Below, one piece after another: positions 8,395 to 19,205 of a stretch of DNA of 57,888 bases. This DNA is from Chloroflexota bacterium (lineage in GTDB: Bacteria; Chloroflexota; UBA11872): the NCBI GenBank assembly GCA_022824865.1, contig JAJDZD010000050.1, positions 1 to 57,888 of the forward strand. Direction: 5' to 3'. The notes below the pieces were generated by a model that was given only the letters and a program-made list of their open reading frames with translations, made no database searches and had not been told where the DNA came from. The first letter of the stretch is position 1. Every line of letters begins with the position of its first letter. Both the position numbers and the translations under genes were made by a program.

Positions 8395-9198
8395 TCAGGA
8401 TGGGGTGGAAACGTCGAGCACGTGAGCACGGGCGGCGGCGATGGCGGCCACGGTCTGCTCGGGCGGCACGTTCTCCGTGCTGCCCCAGATGAACGTGAAC
8501 ATGCCGAAGTAATTGCGCTCGTCGAGCATGGACGTCAGCGCACGGAAATCGACCGTGCCGTGGCCCGGCGCCTGGTCCTCGGCCGGCCCGAGGTTGTCCG
8601 GGTCGCGCATGGCGGGACTGACGCTCCACAGGCAGGTGTGGCCCACGCGGCCGTCGGCGGCGTCGGCCAGTGCGCGCAGGGTGGTGCCAGCCAATCGGGC
8701 ATGGGGCGGCGTGATACTCAACTGCACGCGCGGATGCCCAACGTCGTCCAGAAAGCTGGCGATTTCGGACGGCTCGTCCAACCAGGTTCCAATCTGGTTG
8801 GCCAGGGCCAGGGTTACGCCCAGGTCCTGGGCAGCGCGGCCGAGCGCCCGCACGTCGTCGGCGGCCTCGCGCCGCTCGTATTCGCGCACCGGCGCACTGC
8901 CAATTACCAACGGAGCGCCGATGGCCGCCGCGAACTCCAGCCGCGCGACCAGGTCGTTACCGAAGGTGGCGTAGGCCGAGATGGACGAGGGCCGGAGGTT
9001 GTGGCCCTCGACTCGAGCCTTCACTTCGTCCGGTGAGTCGCTCGTGGGGTCCACGTGCTCCAGCACGCCGGGCGTGGCCCAGAGGTCAACGTATGTCAGT
9101 TCGGTTTGCGCCAGCGCTTTGAGCGCGTCGTCCAGGGACAGCGACCGGAAGAGCAGGCTGGAGCCCGCGAATCGAGTTGAGATGTCAAAGGCGAACAT
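8395..9198 (-). CDS. Sugar phosphate isomerase/epimerase-like TIM-barrel protein
   Basis: 267 residues with the layout of the xylose isomerase-like TIM-barrel family (AP_endonuc_2). Features are an N-terminal strand with MFAFDISTRFAGSS, a repeated pattern of beta strand followed by acidic/hydrophobic helix, VTLALANQIGTWLDEPSE (the usual metal-binding Glu region) and HTCLWSVSPAM. Members isomerise or epimerise sugars and related polyols using a divalent metal. Some metal ligands are not obvious: the family's ENH-type motif reads ANQ here, so catalytic competence is uncertain. It lies 80 nt after the MBL-fold gene in the same direction. No substrate can be assigned. Confidence 0.75.
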   Translation of the reverse strand: MFAFDISTRFAGSSLLFRSLSLDDALKALAQTELTYVDLWATPGVLEHVDPTSDSPDEVKARVEGHNLRPSSISAYATFGNDLVARLEFAAAIGAPLVIGSAPVREYERREAADDVRALGRAAQDLGVTLALANQIGTWLDEPSEIASFLDDVGHPRVQLSITPPHARLAGTTLRALADAADGRVGHTCLWSVSPAMRDPDNLGPAEDQAPGHGTVDFRALTSMLDERNYFGMFTFIWGSTENVPPEQTVAAIAAARAHVLDVSTPS

Positions 9199-9282
9199 AA
9201 GGGGCTCGTGGCCGCAGGCAACCCGTCGCTGGAGCGCGCCCCCTATTCTCGCCTATTAAGGGGATGTTCGGCTATTCGCGGC

Positions 9283-10125
9283 TCACCCCGCGAAGAAGGG
9301 GTTGTTCGCTCGCTCCTCGCCGACGGTCGTGGGTGGCCCGTGGCCGGCGAAGAGTCTGGTGGTTTCGGGCAACGAGAGAAGCTGCGAGCGCACGGCCGCC
9401 AGGTGCTCCGCGTAGTAGGCCGGCCCCAGCGAGGTGCGGCCCAGGGAGCCGGCGAACATGGCGTCGCCTACCAGCACCAGGTCGCGCAGTACCAGCGAGG
9501 AGTGGCCGGGGGCGTGCCCCGGGGTGCGGCGGGCTTCAACCTCGAACGGTCCGGCCTGGAAGCGCTGACCGTGGTCGTAGTTGCGGATGTCGGCCCCTTC
9601 GAGTGCGGGCATTCGCGGTTGCTCGTTGGGATGGACCCAGATGGGGACGTTCAGCGCCTCGTGAATCGCTGGCAACGCGTCAATGTGGTCGGCGTCGGCG
9701 TGGGTGATGAGGATCGCGGCGGCCGTCCACTCCTCGTCGGCCAGCGCGCCCAGGATTTGCTCCGGTACGGCGCCGGGATCCACGACGACGGCCTGGCCGG
9801 TTTCAACATCCCCGACGACGTACTGGTAGACGCGCATGGGTGGATACGGAATGACGCGGATGCGCACGCCGCCATGGTCCAGCGGTACCGGATCGGGCAC
9901 GTAGGCGTCCTGGGCAACGGCCAGCAGGCGCACCGGGTCCAGGTTCAGCAGCGCCGCCAGCGCGTCGTTCTCGGCCTTGGTCGGGCTGCGGGCGCAGTCC
10001 TCTAGCACCTCGAGATCGTTCGTGGAGATGCCGACCCGCCCGGCGACTTCCTCCGCCGAGAGGTTCAGCCCGAAGCGGGCCTTGCCGATGATGTCTCCGA
10101 ATTCGTCTTCCAGCAGGTCGATCAT
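9283..10125 (-). CDS. HTH-like domain fused to a metallo-beta-lactamase-fold hydrolase
   Basis: 280 residues. The first ~70 look like an XRE-type helix-turn-helix (NLSAEEVAGRVGISTNDLEVLED). Residues ~85-280 form a glyoxalase II-like metallo-beta-lactamase domain: VVVDPG, then THADADHID (residues 141-149), TPGHAPGHSSLVL, LVGDAMFAGSLGR and a final FAGHGPPTT. The usual HxHxDH reads HxDxDH (His142, Asp144, Asp146, His147), a variant also found in ComEC-type MBL domains, so two-metal hydrolysis remains plausible. The substrate could be a thioester or lactone. The fused HTH might bind DNA or simply cap the enzyme. It sits 65 nt downstream of recQ, same strand. Confidence 0.8.
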   Translation of the reverse strand: MIDLLEDEFGDIIGKARFGLNLSAEEVAGRVGISTNDLEVLEDCARSPTKAENDALAALLNLDPVRLLAVAQDAYVPDPVPLDHGGVRIRVIPYPPMRVYQYVVGDVETGQAVVVDPGAVPEQILGALADEEWTAAAILITHADADHIDALPAIHEALNVPIWVHPNEQPRMPALEGADIRNYDHGQRFQAGPFEVEARRTPGHAPGHSSLVLRDLVLVGDAMFAGSLGRTSLGPAYYAEHLAAVRSQLLSLPETTRLFAGHGPPTTVGEERANNPFFAG

Positions 10126-10190
10126 CGCGTCGTCAACCGGGGCGGCGGGGTGTCCGCCCTGAGCTTCGCACGAATGGCGAATCCCGTGCG

Positions 10191-12404
<2,214 letters not shown>

Positions 12405-12669
12405 GGCTGGCCAGCCGCTTGTTCAGGGTCTCCCGCAATGGTTCGAGCCCGGGTGCGTTCCGCCAGCCCTGCCGGTCCTACGTCTCCAACCATCCGGCGG
12501 AGACAGAACGGGCACAAGACCGCTACCGTATGGGCGCTGCGCGGCGGGGCGCGCTACACGCGCGCATTTTCCCACGGCGGGCCAGGACGCAGTACTCACG
12601 AAGTCTCGAGCGCGCCGGTCCCGGTTTGGTTCACGCACAGCCACCCGGCGTAGGGAAGGGTGACGGCGG

Positions 12670-13833
12670 GTGCGCGTGTTGGTGCTGAGTCATACCTACC
12701 TGCGGCGATTCAATCAGCGGAAGTGGGAAGCCTTCGCGGACCTGTCGCCGCGCCATGGCGTGCTGCTGGTAGTTCCGAACGGCTGGCGGGATACGCACTT
12801 CGGACCCGTGAATCCCGAACCGTCCAGGCATCCCCGTGTTCACATGCGGGTAACGCCTGCGCTGTTTCGCGGCCGCGGCACGCTGACGTTCCATATTGAC
12901 CCAGGAGTTGCCGTGGCGGCGCGGCGCTTCCGGCCGGACATCGTGCTGGTGGAGCAGGAGCCGCACTCGCTGCTGGCCCTGCAGGGCCGCTGGCTGGCCC
13001 GGCTGTTGCCGGGGTGTCCGACGTTCACGTTCTTCACTTGGGGCAGCCCGCCGAACCGGCGACGGACGCCGCCACTGCGCTTTCTGGAGCGCGGTGCGCT
13101 GCGAGCCGCCCGAGTGGCCTTTGCCGGGAATCAGGCGGCCTGCGACCAACTGCGCGCATCGGGTTTCGACCACCCGATCCATCGCATTCCACAGGTTGGC
13201 GTCGATCTGCCGGACCGGCCGGATCAGACGCGAGGGCGGGTGCGACGCGAACTAGGGGTGTGCGGCGTTGTCGTCGGATTTGCCGGGCGGCTGATCGCCG
13301 AAAAGGGGTTGCTGGACTTGGCGAAGGCGCTGGCTGGACTTGGGCACCTGACGTGGACATTCCTGGTGATCGGGCGCGGACCGTTGGCCGAGGCGCTCAC
13401 GTTGCGCTTCAGAGCAGCAGCCCTGCACGACCGCCTGCGGCTCGTGAACGACGCGGATCACCAGCGGGTAGGCGCGCTCCTGACAGCGCTGGACGTGCTG
13501 GTGCTGCCGTCGTACGCCACGGCGGACTGGGCCGAGCAGTTTGGGCACGTACTGATCGAGGCCATGGCGGCAGGCTGCCCGGTGGTGGGGACTAACTCGG
13601 GTGAGATTCCGGCGGTAATTGGCGACGCCGGCATCGTGGTTCCGGAGCGTGACATCGGGCAGTTGCGCGCCGCCTTGCGTCGGCTGATCGAGGACCGCGC
13701 GCTGCGTGGGCACCTAGCCGCGTGCGGACGGGCTCGCGTCCAGCGCCACTTCACGCACGCTGTGGTGGCGCGCCGGCTGGCGGGATGCTTCGAGCAGGTC
13801 CGCGCTCGCCCGGCGAAACGGTGCACTACATGA
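12670..13833 (+). CDS. Glycosyltransferase family 4 (polysaccharide locus)
   Basis: 387 residues with GT-B fold. The N-terminal acceptor domain begins MRVLVLSHTYLRR, and the donor-binding domain starts near VVVGFAGRLIAEKGLLDLAKAL. The EAMAAGCPVVGTNSGEIPAVIG segment contains the GT4 Glu motif (EQFGHVLIEAMA) that contacts the sugar nucleotide. It is expected to move a hexose from a nucleotide sugar to a growing lipid-linked oligosaccharide at the cytoplasmic membrane face. The start is GTG, 9 nt after AAGGG. Its stop overlaps the next start by 4 nt (ATGA). It is the first gene of a five-gene plus-strand polysaccharide unit. Donor and acceptor cannot be read from the sequence. Confidence 0.9.
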   Translation: MRVLVLSHTYLRRFNQRKWEAFADLSPRHGVLLVVPNGWRDTHFGPVNPEPSRHPRVHMRVTPALFRGRGTLTFHIDPGVAVAARRFRPDIVLVEQEPHSLLALQGRWLARLLPGCPTFTFFTWGSPPNRRRTPPLRFLERGALRAARVAFAGNQAACDQLRASGFDHPIHRIPQVGVDLPDRPDQTRGRVRRELGVCGVVVGFAGRLIAEKGLLDLAKALAGLGHLTWTFLVIGRGPLAEALTLRFRAAALHDRLRLVNDADHQRVGALLTALDVLVLPSYATADWAEQFGHVLIEAMAAGCPVVGTNSGEIPAVIGDAGIVVPERDIGQLRAALRRLIEDRALRGHLAACGRARVQRHFTHAVVARRLAGCFEQVRARPAKRCTT

Positions 13834-14462
13834 ACCGCCAGTCGGTGCCGCCGATTCGCAAGCGTGCGTATTACCAGGGAACCGGAATGCCACCGCAGCT
13901 CGCGCGCGAGTACTTTCGCCGCCTGGGTTCCGTCTCGCTGGTGTTGGACCTGGGCTGCGGCGTGGGTGACATGTCGCGAGCGGCACCGCCCGGCGTGCGC
14001 GTAATTGGGGTCGATCACGACAGGGGCGCGCTCGAAATCACCGGTCGATACGGCCGAGTACTGGTCTGGGACGCCGAGGCCGGAGGGCGACTGCCCTTCG
14101 CCCACAACTGCTTCTACGCTGTGATTGCCAGGGACTTCCTGGAACACCTGGATCAACCCTGGGACACCGTGAGCGAGATACGCGCGGTGCTCCGACCGGG
14201 CGGGCTGGCGCTGGCGTCGGTGCCGATGGCGCGGCCGCGCGTGGTCTGGAACGACTACACGCACCGCCGCGGCTTCACGCGCTCGGCGGCTCGCCTGCTG
14301 TTCCTGGACGCCGGATTCGAGGTCGAGCGTGTGGATCGCATGGGCCCGTTGCCGCTGGCTGCACGACTAAGTCTGATTCGGGCGGTCCCCTGGCTGCTGC
14401 GGCTCCCGGTGCTGAATCAGGTCTGGGCAACCAGCTGGGAAGTCCTGGCACGCAAGCCGTGA
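13830..14462 (+). CDS. SAM-dependent methyltransferase (type 11 fold)
   Basis: 210 residues. Motif I VLDLGCGVGDM binds S-adenosylmethionine, and the later IARDFLEHLDQPWDTVSEIRAVLRPGGLALASVP segment is the usual post-I and motif II/III region of class I methyltransferases. The C-terminus HRRGFTRSAARLLFLDAGF is typical of small-molecule and sugar methyltransferases. I chose the ATG at 13830 because it makes an ATGA overlap with the preceding glycosyltransferase. The frame is open upstream, but that part has no family similarity. The stop overlaps the next gene (GTGA). Likely role: methylating a sugar or a lipid-linked intermediate of the polysaccharide. Confidence 0.88.
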   Translation: MNRQSVPPIRKRAYYQGTGMPPQLAREYFRRLGSVSLVLDLGCGVGDMSRAAPPGVRVIGVDHDRGALEITGRYGRVLVWDAEAGGRLPFAHNCFYAVIARDFLEHLDQPWDTVSEIRAVLRPGGLALASVPMARPRVVWNDYTHRRGFTRSAARLLFLDAGFEVERVDRMGPLPLAARLSLIRAVPWLLRLPVLNQVWATSWEVLARKP

Positions 14463-15628
14463 GCACGCACCGTCCGTCGGATGCAGTTTCCGGGGCGCGA
14501 CCGCGCGTCAACCTCTATCTCGTCAATCCCAGCGAGTGCCGGCCCTCGATGGACCGCTATGGCCGGACGCTGGAGCGGGCGCTGCGGTACCTGGATCCGC
14601 CGCTGGACGTCCGCACCGTTACCCCTCCCCCATGGCCAGAGCACGACGACAGCCCCTTCGGCCGCCTGGCCGAAAACGTGGGCAAGTACCGGGTGCGCTA
14701 CGCGGACTACCCGCGCCGCGTGTCCGGTGAATCGGCCACCGTGCATCACGTGGTCGATCACTCGTACGCCCACCTGGTGTCCGCGCTGGGGGCCCGGCGT
14801 ACGGTGGTGACCTGTCACGACCTGATGCTGCTGCGCATGGCCGACGGTCGGATTCCGGGGGCGCGGCCAGCGCGGATCGCGCTGCTGGCGTTTCGCTATG
14901 CGGTTCGCCATCTTGCGCGAGCCGCCCGCGTCGTCTGCGTCAGCCAGGCCACGGCTGACGACGTGCAGCGGTACCTGGATTGCGATCCAGAGCGACTGCA
15001 CGTCGTGCACAGCGGTGTGGCGGACCACTTTCGGGCGCCGGCGGCGGAACGGGTCGCGCAGCTGCGCGGACGGCTCAAGTTGCCATCAATCCCGTTGCTG
15101 CTGCACGTCGGGGGCGCCGATGCTTACAAGAACATCGAGGGCGCGCTGGAAGTCGTCCACGCGCTGCGCCACACGCACGGCATCGCCTGCGGCTTCGTCA
15201 AGGCGGGCGAACGCCTGACCGCGGAGCAGCGAAAACTGGCTCGAAGCCTGGGGTTGGAACCCTGGATCGTGGAAACCGGCTATGTGCCCGAGCCCGACCT
15301 GCCGGCGCTCTACGCGTGCTGCCAGGTCCTGCTGACGCCGTCGCACTGGGAAGGCTTCGGCTGGCCGGCGCTGGAGGCTATGGCCTGTGCAACCCCCACC
15401 GTCACCTCCGATTGCCCCGCGTTCCGTGAGACGGCAGGTCCGGCTGCGCTGCAAGCCGCCGCCACGGACACGCGCGGGCTGGCGGCCGCTGCGGCGCGGC
15501 TGCTGCGAGATGAACAGAGTCGCCGTAGCGCTCAAGCTCGCGGCCTGGCGCTGGCCCAACGCTATCGCTGGGACCGAACCGCACGCGAGTTGGCGGAAAT
15601 CTATACAGCCGTTGCCGCAACGGGATGA
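14459..15628 (+). CDS. Glycosyltransferase family 4 (second, mannosyltransferase-like)
   Basis: 389 residues, GT-B fold. N-terminal VNLYLVNPSECRPSMDRYG resembles WbaZ/RfaG-like glycosyltransferases that start with a D-x-Y-G-R segment. VTCHDLMLLRM and VVCVSQATADDV are characteristic of the first domain, LLHVGGADAYKNIEGALEVV of the second, and SHWEGFGWPALEAMACATPTV contains the EGFG-type nucleotide-sugar motif. The start GTG overlaps the previous stop (GTGA). It probably adds the next sugar of the repeat unit after the first GT4. Sugar specificity is unknown. Confidence 0.9.
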   Translation: MSTHRPSDAVSGARPRVNLYLVNPSECRPSMDRYGRTLERALRYLDPPLDVRTVTPPPWPEHDDSPFGRLAENVGKYRVRYADYPRRVSGESATVHHVVDHSYAHLVSALGARRTVVTCHDLMLLRMADGRIPGARPARIALLAFRYAVRHLARAARVVCVSQATADDVQRYLDCDPERLHVVHSGVADHFRAPAAERVAQLRGRLKLPSIPLLLHVGGADAYKNIEGALEVVHALRHTHGIACGFVKAGERLTAEQRKLARSLGLEPWIVETGYVPEPDLPALYACCQVLLTPSHWEGFGWPALEAMACATPTVTSDCPAFRETAGPAALQAAATDTRGLAAAAARLLRDEQSRRSAQARGLALAQRYRWDRTARELAEIYTAVAATG

Positions 15629-15687
15629 GCGCCGAGCCGTCACGCGGTACGGTTCGCGGGAAAGCCCGGACAGGACGAAGACGCCCC

Positions 15688-16701
15688 ATGGCTACCGGAA
15701 CCATCGTGGTGACCGTGCACCGGCCACTGCGCGAGATGACCTTGAAGCCCGAGGACGAGGCCCGCCTGGAAAGGCTGGCCGCCCACGTGGTCAGCAACGA
15801 CGGCGACGAACCCTGGACGCAAGACGACCTGATGGAGCACCTGGATCCCGACGTGCGGGCCGTCATTACCGGTTGGGGCAGTCCGAAGCTTGACCCGGAG
15901 GCGCTGGCCGCCGCACCGAACCTGGAGATCGTGGCGCACGCCGCCGGGACCGTCCGGCCTTATGTGGACAAGTCGGCCTGGGACAACGGTATCCGCGTGA
16001 CCCATGCCGCGGACGTGATTGCCGAAGCGGTGGCGGAGTACACCATCGGCGCCATCCTGCTGGGGCTGCGCGGCTTTATCGAACACCAGGCGACCCTTCG
16101 TGCCGGCGGCTGGAAACAATCCAGCGGCGGTTCGAACGTCGGCGGGTTGCTGGCCGAGCGGCGGGTCGGCGTGGTGGCCGCCAGCATGGTGGGACGCCGC
16201 GTGATTCCGTTGCTGCGGGCCTTCACGCCCGACGTCGTCCTATACGACCCGTTCGTCGACGAGCAGGAGGCCGCCGGACTGGGCGTGCAACTGGCGGACC
16301 TGGACACGCTGATGCGTACCAGCGACGTGGTGACCTTGCATGCGCCGATCCTTCCCGAGACCCACCACATGATTGGACGGCGGGAACTGGACCTGATGAA
16401 GCCGGGGGCGCTGTTCGTCAACTGCGCCCGCGCCTGGCTGGTAGACCAGGACGCGCTGCTCGACGTTTTGGCCGCCGGGAAGATCGATGCGGTGCTGGAC
16501 GTGTTCGACGAGGAGCCGTTGCCGGCGGACTCGGCGTTCCGGGACCTGCCGAACGCGGTTCTCACGCCGCACATTGCGGGCTTCACCCTGGAGACGCGGG
16601 CGCGACAGATGGGCCGGATGGTGGACGAGGTCGCCCGCCACTTCGCCGGTGAGCCGCTGCGACACGAGATTTCGCGCCAGCAAGTGGAGCGAATGGCCTA
16701 G
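15688..16701 (+). CDS. D-2-hydroxyacid dehydrogenase family protein with degenerate nucleotide motif
   Basis: 337 residues from the ATG at 15688. An earlier ATG at 15625 forms an ATGA overlap with the upstream glycosyltransferase and would add 21 basic residues. The catalytic triad of the family is present: Arg in FVNCARAWLVD, Glu in LDVFDEEPLP and His in TPHIAGF. The Rossmann motif is unusual: the position of GxGxxG reads AASMVG (residues 164-169), so the first two glycines are Ala and Ser. The family reduces 2-oxo acids or oxidises 2-hydroxy acids with NAD(P)H. Placement in a polysaccharide operon is odd, and it may make a lactyl- or glyceryl-type substituent precursor, but that is inference. 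Confidence 0.87.
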   Translation: MATGTIVVTVHRPLREMTLKPEDEARLERLAAHVVSNDGDEPWTQDDLMEHLDPDVRAVITGWGSPKLDPEALAAAPNLEIVAHAAGTVRPYVDKSAWDNGIRVTHAADVIAEAVAEYTIGAILLGLRGFIEHQATLRAGGWKQSSGGSNVGGLLAERRVGVVAASMVGRRVIPLLRAFTPDVVLYDPFVDEQEAAGLGVQLADLDTLMRTSDVVTLHAPILPETHHMIGRRELDLMKPGALFVNCARAWLVDQDALLDVLAAGKIDAVLDVFDEEPLPADSAFRDLPNAVLTPHIAGFTLETRARQMGRMVDEVARHFAGEPLRHEISRQQVERMA

Positions 16702-16722
16702 CTCGACGAGCGGCGACCCTGC

Positions 16723-18261
16723 ATGGTTCCCGGTCCAGCGAACGAGGTTGACCTGCGCCATGCGCTGACTCGGGGCAGAGACCTTTCAGGTCAGCTCGTC
16801 GTTGCCCTCCTATGCGCGCTGAGCGCAGCCGTGGCGGGGGCGGCTGTCGCGCTTGCCGTCGGCGTGCTTCCCGAGGGGCGTGCGGTTCCGGTGCTGGCGT
16901 TCGTGCTGTCGGCGCTGGCCCTCGCGCCCGCCGTTCATGCGTTGATCTGGCGTGGCGACCTCTTCCAGCCGATCGTGCCGATCGGGCTGTTCTTCTTCCT
17001 CGACTTCGGAATGCGAACGCTGCTGGTCGAAGCGGGGAGCGAGCTGGCCGAACCGTTTATCTTCGTGAACATCGACAACGAGCGCGGGCCGGCGGTGGCC
17101 CTGGCCATCCTGGCGCTGGTGCTTACATACGCCGGCTACTACGCGCCCTGGTGGCGGCGCGCGGTTGGGCGGATACCGCAGATACCAATGGCCCTGCCAG
17201 CGCATGCGCCGTGGATGGTCCTGAGCCTGATCTATGCGGTCGGCGTGATTGCCCGCAGCGTGCTGCTGCTGGATCGGCGGGCCACGTTCGCCAGTCTCGA
17301 TCTCCAGGAGCGGCTGACCGACGACTTCAACCTCCTGCTGCAAATCGGAAGCTTCAGCCAGTTCGCCGTGCTGCTGGCTGGCGTCTATCTGTTTCGACCG
17401 GAGCGGGTACGGCCAGGCGTGGTAGCGGCGGTGCTTGCGGTGATCGCGCCAATCGAGGCGATCTTCACGGTGGCCTTTGGGGCCAAGCACGTGTTCGCGT
17501 TTCTGCTGGTGGGCCTGGCGGGTCTTTACAACTACCGGGTCCGGCGGCTTGGCGGCCTGCGGTTCGCGCTCGCCGTTGCGGCGGTGGTGGTCGTGATGTT
17601 CGGCGTGGTGACGATCTACCGGGATCGGATCCACCGGGGCGTGCTTGAGCGGCCGACGGATGCGGCGAGCCTGGCGACCGCTCCCGTGGCGCTGGCCGGC
17701 GAACTGGTCCAGGCCGGGCCGGGCGAGTTTCTGCACGCGGCGCTGCGGACGCTGGCGAACCGGCACACCTCGGGTGAGACCGTCGCTTCGATCCTGGCGT
17801 ATGGCGACACGGTGGATCTGGAAATTACGGGCGCCGACCTGGTGCTGATTCCCGCCTTTGCGTTCGTGCCGCGAGCGATCTGGCCGGACAAACCGGCGCC
17901 GTTTTCGCCGCAGGTCAGCAGTGCCTTTCGAGGCGTGGAGGGCAATCGAACGTCATTCGGCATGACGCATACCGGCGACCTGTACCTGCGCCATGGCCTG
18001 CCAGGCGTGGTGATCGGCAGCCTGATGCTCGGTCTGTTGTACCGGTTGCTCTACGGCTGGCTGGTGGACCGGACAGGCGCAACAGCGTTAGGCGCGGTGC
18101 TCTACCTAGCGTTGTTCTGGCGGATCATCTTTGTGAACGCCGAGATCATCCCGGTGTACGTGCAAGCCATCAGGTCCCTGGTCGTCGGTCTGGGCTTGCT
18201 GGTGTTGGTCGCCTACGCGTCGCAGGTGATGGGCGGTGGTCGGGCTCAGCGCGGGCTGTAG
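16723..18261 (+). CDS. Wzy-like oligosaccharide repeat-unit polymerase (membrane protein)
   Basis: 512 residues with about 11-12 membrane helices and one long extracytoplasmic loop (about residues 310-400, with RHTSGETVASILAYGDTVDLE and IWPDKPAPFSPQVSSAFRG). Such a loop is typical of Wzy/O-antigen polymerase and EpsG-like proteins, whose sequences are poorly conserved. The RAIWPDKP segment resembles proteins of the oligosaccharide repeat-unit polymerase group. Context (glycosyltransferases, Wzz/BY-kinase) supports a role in joining repeat units on the outer face of the membrane. Its last 16 nt overlap the end of the convergent GT2 gene. No flippase (Wzx) or initiating phosphoglycosyltransferase is in the window. 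Confidence 0.75.
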   Translation: MVPGPANEVDLRHALTRGRDLSGQLVVALLCALSAAVAGAAVALAVGVLPEGRAVPVLAFVLSALALAPAVHALIWRGDLFQPIVPIGLFFFLDFGMRTLLVEAGSELAEPFIFVNIDNERGPAVALAILALVLTYAGYYAPWWRRAVGRIPQIPMALPAHAPWMVLSLIYAVGVIARSVLLLDRRATFASLDLQERLTDDFNLLLQIGSFSQFAVLLAGVYLFRPERVRPGVVAAVLAVIAPIEAIFTVAFGAKHVFAFLLVGLAGLYNYRVRRLGGLRFALAVAAVVVVMFGVVTIYRDRIHRGVLERPTDAASLATAPVALAGELVQAGPGEFLHAALRTLANRHTSGETVASILAYGDTVDLEITGADLVLIPAFAFVPRAIWPDKPAPFSPQVSSAFRGVEGNRTSFGMTHTGDLYLRHGLPGVVIGSLMLGLLYRLLYGWLVDRTGATALGAVLYLALFWRIIFVNAEIIPVYVQAIRSLVVGLGLLVLVAYASQVMGGGRAQRGL

Positions 18262-19205
18262 GCGCCCGTCAGAACCTCGTGCACGCCTTGCCAGACGCCC
18301 ACGGCGCGGGCCGCGCGAGCCGCCGCATCCAATAGGGCGAAGGTCGCCAGGTCGAAGGGTCCGCGCGGCGAACGCGCGGCCAGGCAACGGGCCCTGTGCA
18401 GCGGAACGGCCAGCGTGACAATCTCGGCGGCCGTCAGGACGGTGCGGGCCAATGCCGCCGTTAGGAGGCGGGCGACGCCATGACTTCGCCGGTTGCGGCG
18501 GGTGTAGGCGAAGTTGCGGCCGCGTCGGCGCTGCAGGGCCAGAAACGCGCCCCACGTCTGCGGCCGGTCATGCAGGACTTCGATGGTCAGGTCCTCAACT
18601 CGTCGAAAGCCGGCTGCCATCACGCGTTCGCCGAATTCGGAGTCGTCGCCACGCGGCAGGTCCTCACGAAACGGGCCCACCGCCCGGAACACTTGAGAGC
18701 GAACCGAGAACGCCTGCGAGCTGCGCTGTAACTCGGGTTCGGCCATGGCCAGTTCATGCTCGCTCTGCAGGTAGCGCGAAGGCGCCCGAGCACGGTCGGC
18801 CACGCGCGATCCAACCAATACGTAGTCGGCCCCGGCGCCAAAGTGAGCCAGGATTCGGTCCGCGAAGTCACTGGGCAGCGTCAGGTCGGCGTCCACAAAC
18901 ACCAGGATGTCGCCCGTCGCAATGCGCGCGCCGCTGTTGCGGGCGGCGGCAACGCCGCGCGGCAGGGGGTGGCGAATCGTGCGCGCCGGCCGAACACTGC
19001 CCACCCGGACGAGCCGCCGAAGCGTCCCATCCGTCGATCCGTCATCCACGAATACGAGCTCGACGTTTGGATGTGTCTGACGGTCCATCGAATCGAGGAT
19101 GTTCGCGACGCGATGGGCTTCGTTGTAGGCCGGAACGATGAATGACACCCACGGACGTGCCGGGCCAGCTGGTCTAGACGACAGCACGCCGGATCGCCAT
19201 GTCAC
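18246..19205 (-). CDS. Glycosyltransferase family 2
   Basis: 319 residues, GT-A fold. WVSFIVPAYNEAHRVANILDSM and LVFVDDGSTDGTLRRL bind the nucleotide sugar, VAAARNSGARIATGDILVFVDADLTL contains the DxD metal motif (DAD), and RGDDSEFGERVMAAGFR holds the ED-type catalytic base region. The C-terminal ~80 residues may form membrane-associated helices (LLTAALARTVLTAAEIVTLAVPL). The GTG start overlaps the stop of the preceding unknown gene (GTGA), so it is the third gene of a translationally coupled minus-strand set. It probably adds a sugar to the repeat unit. Confidence 0.9.
   Translation of the reverse strand: MTWRSGVLSSRPAGPARPWVSFIVPAYNEAHRVANILDSMDRQTHPNVELVFVDDGSTDGTLRRLVRVGSVRPARTIRHPLPRGVAAARNSGARIATGDILVFVDADLTLPSDFADRILAHFGAGADYVLVGSRVADRARAPSRYLQSEHELAMAEPELQRSSQAFSVRSQVFRAVGPFREDLPRGDDSEFGERVMAAGFRRVEDLTIEVLHDRPQTWGAFLALQRRRGRNFAYTRRNRRSHGVARLLTAALARTVLTAAEIVTLAVPLHRARCLAARSPRGPFDLATFALLDAAARAARAVGVWQGVHEVLTGAYSPR

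Noticed and set aside
12435..12460. T-loop-like GGTTCGAGCCCGGG, possible tRNA
   Set aside because: No cloverleaf can be built around it on either strand.
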